Source: Candidatus Methanoplasma sp. (lineage in GTDB: Archaea > Thermoplasmatota > Thermoplasmata > Methanomassiliicoccales > Methanomethylophilaceae). From it: a stretch of 33,152 nt of DNA. The notes beneath the pieces are model-generated. The model worked only from the letters and a program-made list of their open reading frames with translations, was not told the origin of the DNA and made no database searches. Each line of letters opens with the position of its first letter. Within the stretch, counting starts at the first letter, position 1. A program made the position numbers and the translations under genes. The stretch is taken from the NCBI GenBank assembly GCA_031283015.1, contig JAITCQ010000002.1, positions 1 through 33,152 of the forward strand. Reading direction: 5' to 3'. This document shows, piece by piece, positions 24,961 through 33,152 of this stretch.

Positions 24961-25977
24961 TTACCGAACGATGCCCAGAGCTTTGTTCGTCTTCGAGACG
25001 GACGCGCACGCGTCCTCCTCCAGCTTGCACATGGACCGTATGCAGTCCACGTTCTCCGGCACGACGTCCGACTCCTGATGCACAGCCTGATAATAATAAA
25101 GCATCCTGCCGACCGCTTTCACGCCGTCCTCCCACACGACCACCTCGTACATGTCGGACCTGTCTCTTCCGAGGTCCTTTCCGAGTTCCATTATCTCCGC
25201 GGTGCCTTTCAGCCCGCTGCCGCTCTTTATCAGCTTTACGCGGGGGGATGCTCGCATTATCTCGAGTATCTCTTCCGTGGAGGACTCCTTCTGGAGTTCG
25301 GCCGTCACCGTGTGGAGGTGCATCAGGGTGGTCGACGCTTTGATCGCCATCGTGTTGATGTTCAGCCACGGCATCACGCTTTTAACATCCGGGCCGTGGT
25401 GCGTCGGCAGTTTCACGATCGGCTCCAGCCCGTTTATAGGGCCGCTTTTGCTGTCGCCGGGGTCCGCAGCCCTTCTGACGAGCGTGGCGTAGACATTTGT
25501 TACCTTGATCTTCCGGTCAATGGGGAAAAGGGTCCTGAGAAGTCCGGTTGTGTTGCATGAGACCACCCTTGAAAATTGCGCGCCCCAGGATTCGCTGTAG
25601 TTCGCCGTGGAGTTGAAAGAGATGCCCGTAAGGCTGTGGTCCTCTCCCCCTTGGAATATCGCTTTTATTCCCGCCGCCTCGTACTCGGCCTTGTACGTCT
25701 CCCCCACGTCGCCGGGGGTGCAGTCAACGATTATCTCCGCCGCTTTGTACAGGTCCTTAATGGTCCCTTTGACGGGCATGCCCGCCGATCCGAACGCCTT
25801 AAGGCTTCCCTCTGGAACATAAAGGTCGAATCCCATATCAAGGGCGGTCTGCGCTTCGAAGGTGGGCCTCGTCTTCGTCACTCCCGAGATCTCCATATCC
25901 TCCTGCTTGCTCACCGCGGCGGCCACTCTTTTGCCGATCGTGCCGTAACCGTTTATCCCCACCTTTACTTTAGACAT
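24961..25977 (-). CDS. gap: Glyceraldehyde-3-phosphate dehydrogenase, archaeal type II
   Basis: MSKVKVGINGYGTIGKRVAAAVSKQEDMEISGVTKTRPTFEA; VVSCNTTGLLRTL. Confidence 0.97.
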   Translation of the reverse strand: MSKVKVGINGYGTIGKRVAAAVSKQEDMEISGVTKTRPTFEAQTALDMGFDLYVPEGSLKAFGSAGMPVKGTIKDLYKAAEIIVDCTPGDVGETYKAEYEAAGIKAIFQGGEDHSLTGISFNSTANYSESWGAQFSRVVSCNTTGLLRTLFPIDRKIKVTNVYATLVRRAADPGDSKSGPINGLEPIVKLPTHHGPDVKSVMPWLNINTMAIKASTTLMHLHTVTAELQKESSTEEILEIMRASPRVKLIKSGSGLKGTAEIMELGKDLGRDRSDMYEVVVWEDGVKAVGRMLYYYQAVHQESDVVPENVDCIRSMCKLEEDACASVSKTNKALGIVR

Positions 25978-26104
25978 TGGATGCCTAACCATCTACAAAT
26001 AAAATAATCTTGCGAGCATTTGCGGGTTCCCGCCGGCCTGAGACCGCGCGGGGTTTCCCGTAATTTTATATGATTGTCTTTTGATACCCTGGTGAGGCAT
26101 ACTC

Positions 26105-27778
26105 ATGAAAGGATCTAGAGCACTACTCAAAATGCTGGAGGATAAGGGAGTTGAAACAATGTTCGGGTACCCGGGCGGCGTAGTGATCCCGATCTACGAT
26201 GAAATACTTGAATCGTCGATCAGACACGTCCTCGTACGCCATGAGCAGTGCGCCGCTCACATGGCGGACGGCTTCGCCAGAGCAAGCGGCTTCCCGGGCG
26301 TGTGCATGGCCACAAGCGGCCCCGGCGCCACAAATCTGGTCACAGGCATCGCCACGGCGTATGCCGATTCGATACCAATGATCGCGTTCACCGGCCAGGT
26401 CGGCACGGGGTCCCTAGGACTCGGCGCTTTCCAGGAGGTCGACGCATACAGCCTGATGATGCCCATAACAAAGCACAACTTCAGGGTCCTGGACCTGAAA
26501 AGGCTGCCGCACGCGATACTGGAGGCCTGGGAGGTCTGCCAGACGGGAAGGCCGGGTCCGGTCCACATCGATATCCCCGTTGATCAGGTCAACGCCGAGA
26601 TCGACGAGTCGCTGTTCAAAGAGAAATACGGCATAAAGAGGATGAAGGAGGACTACTCCGGCATCGAGCAGGCGGCGCAGTGGATAAAAGAAGCGCAGAG
26701 GCCGGTCATGCTGGTGGGCGGAGGGGTCATCGGTGCCAACGCCAGCCCGGAGATAATAAAGCTTGCGGAGATGACCAACATACCGGTGATAACGCCGCTG
26801 ATGGGTATCGGCGCGATACCCACGTCCCACCCCCTATGCATGGGATCCCTAGGGATGCACGGCAGGATGTGCTCGCTCAACGCGTTCAGGGATTCCGATC
26901 TGATAATCGCCATCGGCTCGAAGTTCTCGGACAGGACGTACAGCCCTCAGACATCACCTTCTAAAACAAGCAGGGTCATCCACATCGACATCGACCCCAC
27001 GGAGTTCGACAAACACGGGAGGGAGGCCGTCAACATAACCGGCGACGCGAAGAAGGCCGCCCTGATGCTCATCGAGAAGCTGGGCGGACAGAAAAGCAGC
27101 CGCCCGGATTGGGACAAGAACATCCAAGATCTGAAGGCCCGCTGCAAGTGCAACTATGATTACGATAACGTCCCCATCATCCCCCAGAAGATAATGTACG
27201 AGATCAACAAGATCACCAGAAAGGATAAGGACATAATAATCACCACGGACGTGGGACAGAACCAGATGTGGGCGATGCACTATCTGGAGATAGACCGCCC
27301 GAGACAGCTCATATCCTCCGGCGGCTTCGGCACCATGGGATTCGGCCTTCCGTCCGCGATAGGCGCGAAAGCCGCCTGCCCGGACAAGAAGGTGATGACC
27401 ATAACCGGCGACGGCGGACTGCAGATGGTCATGCAGGACATCGCCACCTCGGTGGCGGAGGACCTCCCCGTCGTTATATGCCTGCTGAACAACGGCTGGC
27501 TGGGCATGGTCAGGCAGTGGCAGAAGCTGTTCTGGAACAAGAGATACAGCAACACCAAGCTGGGCGCCGACCCGGATTTCGTGAAGATCGCGGAGGCGTT
27601 CGGCGCGAAGGGGATACACGTCGAGAGGCCCGGAGAGATACAGGACGCCCTCAAGAACGCGTTCGCCTGCGGGGAGACCTGCCTGGTAGAGATCATGGTC
27701 GACTGCGAGGAGGACATCACCCCAATGATACCGGCGAACCCCGCGCAGCCGCTGGTCAAAGGGCGTTGCAAGTTCTAA
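26105..27778 (+). CDS. ilvB: Acetolactate synthase large subunit
   Basis: MFGYPGGVVIPIYDEIL, HEQCAAHMADGFARASGFPGVCMATSGPGATNLVTGIATA, ThDP motif GDGGLQMVMQDIATSVAEDLPVVICLLNN. Confidence 0.97.
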   Translation: MKGSRALLKMLEDKGVETMFGYPGGVVIPIYDEILESSIRHVLVRHEQCAAHMADGFARASGFPGVCMATSGPGATNLVTGIATAYADSIPMIAFTGQVGTGSLGLGAFQEVDAYSLMMPITKHNFRVLDLKRLPHAILEAWEVCQTGRPGPVHIDIPVDQVNAEIDESLFKEKYGIKRMKEDYSGIEQAAQWIKEAQRPVMLVGGGVIGANASPEIIKLAEMTNIPVITPLMGIGAIPTSHPLCMGSLGMHGRMCSLNAFRDSDLIIAIGSKFSDRTYSPQTSPSKTSRVIHIDIDPTEFDKHGREAVNITGDAKKAALMLIEKLGGQKSSRPDWDKNIQDLKARCKCNYDYDNVPIIPQKIMYEINKITRKDKDIIITTDVGQNQMWAMHYLEIDRPRQLISSGGFGTMGFGLPSAIGAKAACPDKKVMTITGDGGLQMVMQDIATSVAEDLPVVICLLNNGWLGMVRQWQKLFWNKRYSNTKLGADPDFVKIAEAFGAKGIHVERPGEIQDALKNAFACGETCLVEIMVDCEEDITPMIPANPAQPLVKGRCKF

Positions 27779-27785
27779 ACTCAAC

Positions 27786-27820
27786 TTTCAGGCCGCCAGA
27801 ACGAAAGCGGTGGCCTGAAA
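27786..27820 (+). terminator. Hairpin following ilvB
   Basis: TTTCAGGCCGCC/GGTGGCCTGAAA, 12-bp stem with one G-T wobble. Confidence 0.5.
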
Positions 27821-27867
27821 TTCCACTCTAGATAAGCATATATATCGACATGTGTCTCTATAAAAGC

Positions 27868-28314
27868 ATGGTACAGACACTTGGTGAAGAGCTGTTACGT
27901 CGTTCGGAAACTAAGAAGGAAATAGAAAACATACAAAGCAGGATCCACGCAAACCTTTGGGTCCGGGAGAATGGCAGCCCCCTCGAAGACCCAAAGGAGT
28001 TGATCAAAGAGGCCTTAAGAATGAGTGATACTCTTTTTTGGCAGACCAAAATGATCAATGCCGTCAATAACAGGACGATGTTGCTGACCAATATGTCCCT
28101 ATCCGAAGCGATTGTCGAAAGGGAAATGATGATAAGAAATAGAAATATCCTTAACAAGGTCGTTGATGCGGCACAGAAAAGAGAGCAAACCGAAGTAAAA
28201 ATGGTCATAGCCGTTTCCATGGAGGAGATACGGAGCGATATCAATTTGCTTTCGATGAAAATCAAAGCGTTGGAGACAGAGATCCAGAAATTGAACTGGA
28301 AAACAGAAATATGA
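27868..28314 (+). CDS. DIP1984-like coiled-coil protein of unknown function
   Basis: LGEELLRRSETKKEIENIQSRIHANLWVRENGSPLEDPKELIKEALRM...; layout resembles DIP1984/septicolysin-like family. Confidence 0.65.
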   Translation: MVQTLGEELLRRSETKKEIENIQSRIHANLWVRENGSPLEDPKELIKEALRMSDTLFWQTKMINAVNNRTMLLTNMSLSEAIVEREMMIRNRNILNKVVDAAQKREQTEVKMVIAVSMEEIRSDINLLSMKIKALETEIQKLNWKTEI

Positions 28315-28587
28315 GGAGAAATCGTTGAGGGTAGTCTGTGAACAGAGGCGGGCAGGAAAGCAAAAATCCCTTTGTGGTTTGATCGTTGGGCATGGGACCG
28401 CCCGGAGACTGATCTCCCTGCAGTCCGTTAAGTCCAATACAAATCAAATTCTTATGGGTCATAATTTATGCCTTATAACCACTTGCCGATCTGCCACAGA
28501 CGAGGGCGGGTAAGGGGACGACGGTTTTTCGGAAATCCAAGGCTATGATGTGGATAATGACTATAGGTATCTCAACGATACAGAATC

Positions 28588-28908
28588 GTGGACCTTGCAG
28601 ACATCATATGCACCAAAGAATTGACATTCGAGGAAGTGTGTGAAATAGTTAGGCCTATAGCTGCAAAATACAATGTCGAACGCATCTATCTGTTCGGATC
28701 TAGGGCCCGCTGGGACAATAGGCGCGACAGCGATTACGATTTCTGTGTTTATCTGGGTCAGACAAGAGACCCGCTCCGGATCTGCAGTCTGATATGCGAC
28801 CTTGAGTCCGCACTCAGAAAGAAAGTGGATTTGGTCAGCGAGCACGCCTTACTGCCGGAGACCCTCCGGGAGGTGTTGGCGGATGGAAAGCTCGTCTACA
28901 AAGCGTGA
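28588..28908 (+). CDS. MNT-type minimal nucleotidyltransferase domain protein
   Basis: RIYLFGSRARWDNRRDSDYDFCVYL (GSxAR...SDxD-type motif); GTG start. Confidence 0.85.
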   Translation: MDLADIICTKELTFEEVCEIVRPIAAKYNVERIYLFGSRARWDNRRDSDYDFCVYLGQTRDPLRICSLICDLESALRKKVDLVSEHALLPETLREVLADGKLVYKA

Positions 28909-29042
28909 CATTGACAAATTGGGGAGAGAAAAATCTGACTGAAATAGACATTTTCCATTTGCGTTCTTTGTGAGATCGTCCAACCCTGCGATAAGTATTA
29001 GTGTACCGAAGAAATGAACCTCTTAGCATAAGGTGGATATAA

Positions 29043-30026
29043 ATGCACATTTACCACGATTCGGATGTGGACTTGAATGTCCTCAAGGGAAAGAAGGTCT
29101 CGGTCCTAGGATACGGGGCGCAGGGAAGGGCGCAGGCGCTCTGCTTCCACGACTCGGGATTGGACGTGACTGTCGGTGTCAGGAAGGACGGGAAGTCCTG
29201 GAAGAAGGCGAGGGAGGACGGGCTCAAAGTGGCCGAGTTCGCCGACGCCGTGAAAGGAGCGGACGTCGTGATGATGCTGCTTCCCGACGAGATACAGCCG
29301 GACATGTACAAACAGTACGTGGAACCGAACCTCAAGGAAGGGGCGGCGCTTGAGTTCGCCCACGGATTCGCAATAACATACAAGCTCATCTCCCCGCCGA
29401 AGGGCGTGGACGTCATCATGATGGCTCCCAAGTCCCCGGGCGACATGGAGAGGGAGGTGTTCCTCCAGGGATTCGGCGTTCCGGCGCTGGTCTGCGTATA
29501 CCAAGATGCCACCGGGAACGCGAAAAAGATAGCTCTGGCACTTGCGAAGGGGCTCGGTGCAACCCGCGCGGGAGTTTTCGAGACAACGTTCGACTTCGAA
29601 ACGAAGACAGACCTCTTCGGCGAGCAGGCGGTCCTCTGCGGAGGACTCACTGCCATGATAAAAGCCGGATTCGAGACGCTGGTCGGCGGCGGATATCCGC
29701 CAGAGATGGCGTATTTCGAAGTCCTGCACGAAGTGAAGCTGATCCAGGACCTGATCAACAAAGGAGGCTTCGAGCTCATGTGGCACGTCGTTTCCAACAC
29801 TGCGGAGTACGGAGGGCTTACCAGAAGGGACAAGGTCATCACCGCCGAGTCCAAGAAGGGAATGAAATCCATATTGGACGATATAGAATCCGGAGCGTTC
29901 AAGAACGACTGGCGCGCCGAATGGGCCGCCGGGCTTGTGAACCTCAAGAGGCTGGAAGAGGAAGAGAAAAAACTGCAGCTTGAGGTCGTCGGCAAAGAGA
30001 TAAGACAGCTCTTCGAAAGGAAGTAA
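29043..30026 (+). CDS. ilvC: Ketol-acid reductoisomerase
   Basis: KKVSVLGYGAQGRAQALCFHDSGLDVTVGVR, FAHGFAI, DLFGEQAVLCGG, YGGLTRRDKV. Confidence 0.97.
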   Translation: MHIYHDSDVDLNVLKGKKVSVLGYGAQGRAQALCFHDSGLDVTVGVRKDGKSWKKAREDGLKVAEFADAVKGADVVMMLLPDEIQPDMYKQYVEPNLKEGAALEFAHGFAITYKLISPPKGVDVIMMAPKSPGDMEREVFLQGFGVPALVCVYQDATGNAKKIALALAKGLGATRAGVFETTFDFETKTDLFGEQAVLCGGLTAMIKAGFETLVGGGYPPEMAYFEVLHEVKLIQDLINKGGFELMWHVVSNTAEYGGLTRRDKVITAESKKGMKSILDDIESGAFKNDWRAEWAAGLVNLKRLEEEEKKLQLEVVGKEIRQLFERK

Positions 30027-30045
30027 ACTTCAAAGGGCCGATGGC

Positions 30046-30423
30046 ATGAGCAGGATCCGCATCAAAACAAGGAACGGCGAATATACCGCCGAACTTGACG
30101 GCTCGGACATCTCCAACGCCATCTGGCTCTCTTTACCTTTTACCGCGTCCATAAATATGCTGGGGTGTCAGATCTACTTCGAGATGCCCGTCGACTACGC
30201 CGAACCGGAACAGCTGGTGACGAAGCTGGAGGTGGGAGACATCGCTTACTGGCCGAAGGTTGGTGCACTTTGCATATTCTTCGGGCCCACGCCGCTCAGC
30301 GGCGACGACGGTCTCCCCGTTTCCCGGTATCCGGTGACGAAGATCGGCAGGATCCTCGGCGAGTGCTCGTCCATGGAATACGCCGGCGACCGCCAGCCCA
30401 TCACTCTCGAGAAGTCCTTCTGA
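30046..30423 (+). CDS. Cyclophilin-like fold protein
   Basis: MLGCQIYFEMPVD...VGDIAYWPKVGALCIFFGPTPLS.DDGLPVSRYPVTKIGRI, typical of archaeal/bacterial cyclophilin-like small proteins. Confidence 0.8.
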   Translation: MSRIRIKTRNGEYTAELDGSDISNAIWLSLPFTASINMLGCQIYFEMPVDYAEPEQLVTKLEVGDIAYWPKVGALCIFFGPTPLSGDDGLPVSRYPVTKIGRILGECSSMEYAGDRQPITLEKSF

Positions 30424-31512
30424 TCAGACGAAAGTGATCCTTCTGTCGAAATCGGTGAGTCTTTCGCATCCGTTCTTCGTTATCAGGCATGTGTCCTCTA
30501 TCCTTATCCCGCCTACTCCGGGTATGTATATCCCGGGTTCAGCGGACACGACGTTCCCTTCCTTTAGTATCTGTTCCGACTTCGGCGATACCGAGATGTC
30601 CTGATGGACGTCCATGCCAATGCCGTGGCCGAAGGAGTGAATGAACTTCCCTTTGAACTCCGTCCCGTCTATTATCTCCCTTGCGGCAAGGTCCGCGTCC
30701 TTGGCCGGAGCCCCGTCCATATACTTCTCGATGCCGGCGGTCTGGGCCTCAAGCACAGTCTCGTACGCCCGCTCCAGGATCTTCCGCGGCCGCGAAAGGA
30801 ACACCGCCCTGGTCATGTCCGAGCAGTACCGATCATATTTGGTGCCGAAATCGAAGAGCGCCGTGTCGCCTTTCATGAGCTTGTAGTCCGTAGGGGAGTG
30901 GTGGGGCTTCGAGCTGTTGGCGCCGAACGCAGATATCGTGTCAAAAGCGTTCCCTGTGCCTCCGAGCTCCCTCATCCTCATATCCATTCTGAACGCTACT
31001 TCCTTCTCGCTGACTCCTTCGAAGAGCAAGTCCGGTATCTCCCCGGCGACCCGGGAGGATATCCAGCATGCTTTCCTTGTCAGTTCGATCTCCTTGGCGT
31101 CCTTTACCGAGACGGTGGCGGATATCGCCGATGACGCGTCCTTGACCTTTATCCCTCCGGCCGTTCTTTTTACGTAGTCGACCATGGAATATGGTGCGCT
31201 GTGAAGATTGAACCCTACTTCGCCGGCGCCTTTCAGCGCTTCCCTGAGGTAGTTGTCCCGTTCTATGCGCGTACTGTATACGCGCACATTCCCCTTGCCG
31301 GACGCCGCGGCCTCTTCCTCGAGAGTGCTGACAATCACGTCCAATACTCCGTCCCTTCCGACGACCGCCAGGGAACCCTCGAAGGTGCCGCCGGCCGCTT
31401 CGGTCAGATACCAGAACGTGGAGTCCAGGAACGGGCTTCCGCCGTTCAGTATGACGATCGCATCAAGACCTTCCGCATTGGCCATCAGCCTTTCGGCGCG
31501 GGACTTTTCCAT
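30424..31512 (-). CDS. M24-family Xaa-Pro peptidase
   Basis: AFDTISAFGANSSKPHHSPTD, LFDFGTKYDRYCSDMTRAVF, HSFGHGIGMDVHQ, EPGIYIPGVGGIRIEDT. Confidence 0.94.
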   Translation of the reverse strand: MEKSRAERLMANAEGLDAIVILNGGSPFLDSTFWYLTEAAGGTFEGSLAVVGRDGVLDVIVSTLEEEAAASGKGNVRVYSTRIERDNYLREALKGAGEVGFNLHSAPYSMVDYVKRTAGGIKVKDASSAISATVSVKDAKEIELTRKACWISSRVAGEIPDLLFEGVSEKEVAFRMDMRMRELGGTGNAFDTISAFGANSSKPHHSPTDYKLMKGDTALFDFGTKYDRYCSDMTRAVFLSRPRKILERAYETVLEAQTAGIEKYMDGAPAKDADLAAREIIDGTEFKGKFIHSFGHGIGMDVHQDISVSPKSEQILKEGNVVSAEPGIYIPGVGGIRIEDTCLITKNGCERLTDFDRRITFV

Positions 31513-31619
31513 GCGGGATAATCAGACATTCCCAACTAAAATGTTTCCTCTGATACTCCATGGCGCAACGGAAAAGCCGGGACGGTCCGGCGGGATGGCC
31601 GGCGGGTTCCCCCGACCGT

Positions 31620-32426
31620 TCAGATACCAAACCATTCGTTGCGGACTATCCTCTTCAGCGCGGATATTGCCGAAAGGGTTGCCAGGTGGGATGTTCTGGG
31701 GTTGTCCGGTTCCGGATAGTTGTATGTGTGGCAGTTCATCTCTCCGAATTTTCCTTTTATTCTCAGCTCGTGGGAGTTGCTCTTTATTACGGGGTCCACC
31801 ACCACCGTGACCTTCGTCTTATCGAAGCCAATGCCCAGAAGGCTCACTGTCGCGGCCACGTTGATGTTCCTGGGGAACAGTTTGACCGCTTCTCTGGCGT
31901 ATCCGGTGTATATCGTCGTCCTCTCGGTGATCTTCTCCACGTCTATCCCCTTGTTCTCAATATACTCCACGCCGAGAAGGCTCTTCGGGCCTTTCATTGT
32001 GATAAGTTCGACCTCGTCCATCTCATCGACGGAAGCGGATCTCAGACCGTCCGTTCCGCACAGAGCGCCGGTCGGTATGTACACCTTGGCCTCGCTGATC
32101 CTGGCCTTCTCGAAGACCATGCTCCTGAAATCGTCGTCGACCAGAGAGCCCACGGACATTATCATTATGTCCACTCCCCTTGACACCACCTTCGGGAGGA
32201 TCTCCTTTGCCGCCGCCTGCGACGCGGCCTCGATGACAAGATCGGAATGGTACAGTTCCTCCTCTACGGAGTTTATCACTATAGCTTTGTTCAGGCCCGC
32301 CGCGACCCCCTCGGCGACATCCTTCTGAAGATCCATCAGATATATCCTCTTAACCTCTCTCATCCCGTCGGCGGCTTTTGCGAGCTTAGAGCCGATGGAA
32401 CCGCAGCCTACGATGGTTATGCGCAT
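31620..32426 (-). CDS. nadX: Aspartate dehydrogenase
   Basis: MRITIVGCGSIGSKLAKA, VIEAASQAAAKEI, IPTGALCGTDGLRSASV, NINVAATVSLLGIGFDKTKV. Confidence 0.9.
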   Translation of the reverse strand: MRITIVGCGSIGSKLAKAADGMREVKRIYLMDLQKDVAEGVAAGLNKAIVINSVEEELYHSDLVIEAASQAAAKEILPKVVSRGVDIMIMSVGSLVDDDFRSMVFEKARISEAKVYIPTGALCGTDGLRSASVDEMDEVELITMKGPKSLLGVEYIENKGIDVEKITERTTIYTGYAREAVKLFPRNINVAATVSLLGIGFDKTKVTVVVDPVIKSNSHELRIKGKFGEMNCHTYNYPEPDNPRTSHLATLSAISALKRIVRNEWFGI

Positions 32427-32664
32427 GAGCAGAGAAATCGGATGGCCCGCTTTAAGGTTTATGGCAGAGTGACGCCGGGCGTCAGCTTTCCCTGATCGGC
32501 TGTTTCGGTCGGTCAGTGCCGTTAACCGCCTCGATGCACCGTTGATCGGTTTATTTCGGACGTTTCCGATAATTACGAACTTGTTCGTTTCATGTGGCAT
32601 TCTCTCGCTTTTTTCCTTGGTGCGGGGGACGCACCAATATAATACCGAACGAACATTATCTTCC

Positions 32665-33072
32665 GTGAAAAGATACGACCTGATCGACCACACCGCGGAC
32701 CTCATGGTCAAAGCATACGGAAGAACATTGGAGGAATGCTTTGCCAACGCGGGCTATGCGCTTTTCGATCAGACCGTGGACCTCTCCCGGATCGGACCAG
32801 CGGAAACGTTCGAAATAGAGGCGTCTGGGGAATGCCCTGAGGATCGGCTGTACTCCTTCCTGTCGGAACTGCTCTTCCTCGAGGATTGCGAGGGGGTCGT
32901 TCTTTGCGAGCTTGACGTCCGTTTCGACGGCGATCGGGTCATATGCAAAGGAAAGGGAGAGATCCTGGACAGGAACCGACACCGCATAAGATCGGAGATC
33001 AAGGCCGTCACGTTCCATATGATGTCCGTGAATGCGGACGAACCGTCGGTGACCGTCATCTTTGACGTATAA
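32665..33072 (+). CDS. Archease
   Basis: VKRYDLIDHTADLMVKAYGRTLEECFANAGYALFDQ...KAVTFHMM.V; GTG start. Confidence 0.93.
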   Translation: MKRYDLIDHTADLMVKAYGRTLEECFANAGYALFDQTVDLSRIGPAETFEIEASGECPEDRLYSFLSELLFLEDCEGVVLCELDVRFDGDRVICKGKGEILDRNRHRIRSEIKAVTFHMMSVNADEPSVTVIFDV

Positions 33073-33113
33073 AGACAATAATATACTCTCATTTCTTTCC
33101 GTTCAATGATATC

Positions 33114-33152
33114 ATGCTCAGACTAGGATGGTTCTCCACGGGAAGGGGTCCG
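33114..33152 (+). CDS. Start of a formyltransferase-like CDS, truncated by window end
   Basis: MLRLGWFSTGRGP..., resembles N-terminus of archaeal formyltransferase family; only 13 residues visible. Confidence 0.4.
   Translation, partial: MLRLGWFSTGRGP

Overview
The window looks like archaeal chromosome, probably Thermoplasmatota / Methanomassiliicoccales-like; that placement is inferred from gene content and was not tested. Most of it is housekeeping: a ribosomal protein/RNAP cluster (eL18-uL13-uS9-RpoN), two tRNA-Pro genes, a complete-looking DAP-aminotransferase lysine cluster (Lrp-dapA-dapB-lysC-lysA-dapF-dapL), GAPDH/PGK, ilvB and ilvC, folP, thiL, a radical SAM enzyme, MscS, a prepilin peptidase and archease. 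The standout is a tightly overlapping minus-strand operon at 6414-8412 that encodes every core part of a eukaryote-like ubiquitin-type conjugation system: an E1-like adenylating enzyme, a single-domain ubiquitin-like protein ending in Gly-Gly-Ser, a canonical-looking E2, and an Rpn11/CSN5-like JAMM protease. A second unusual signal is a ~650 bp intergenic hairpin ladder (2185-2826) with about eleven perfect or near-perfect stem-loops, a TATA-like box and a T-run terminator on the minus strand; it is a candidate large structured RNA. Other leads are an orphan fragment of the 23S rRNA 5' end with a leader-like region, a candidate ~115 nt sRNA at 558-672, a hairpin-led 46-aa mini-ORF, a PGK whose conserved N-terminus lies upstream of any canonical start codon, and a small accessory insertion (DIP1984-like + solo MNT nucleotidyltransferase) between ilvB and ilvC.
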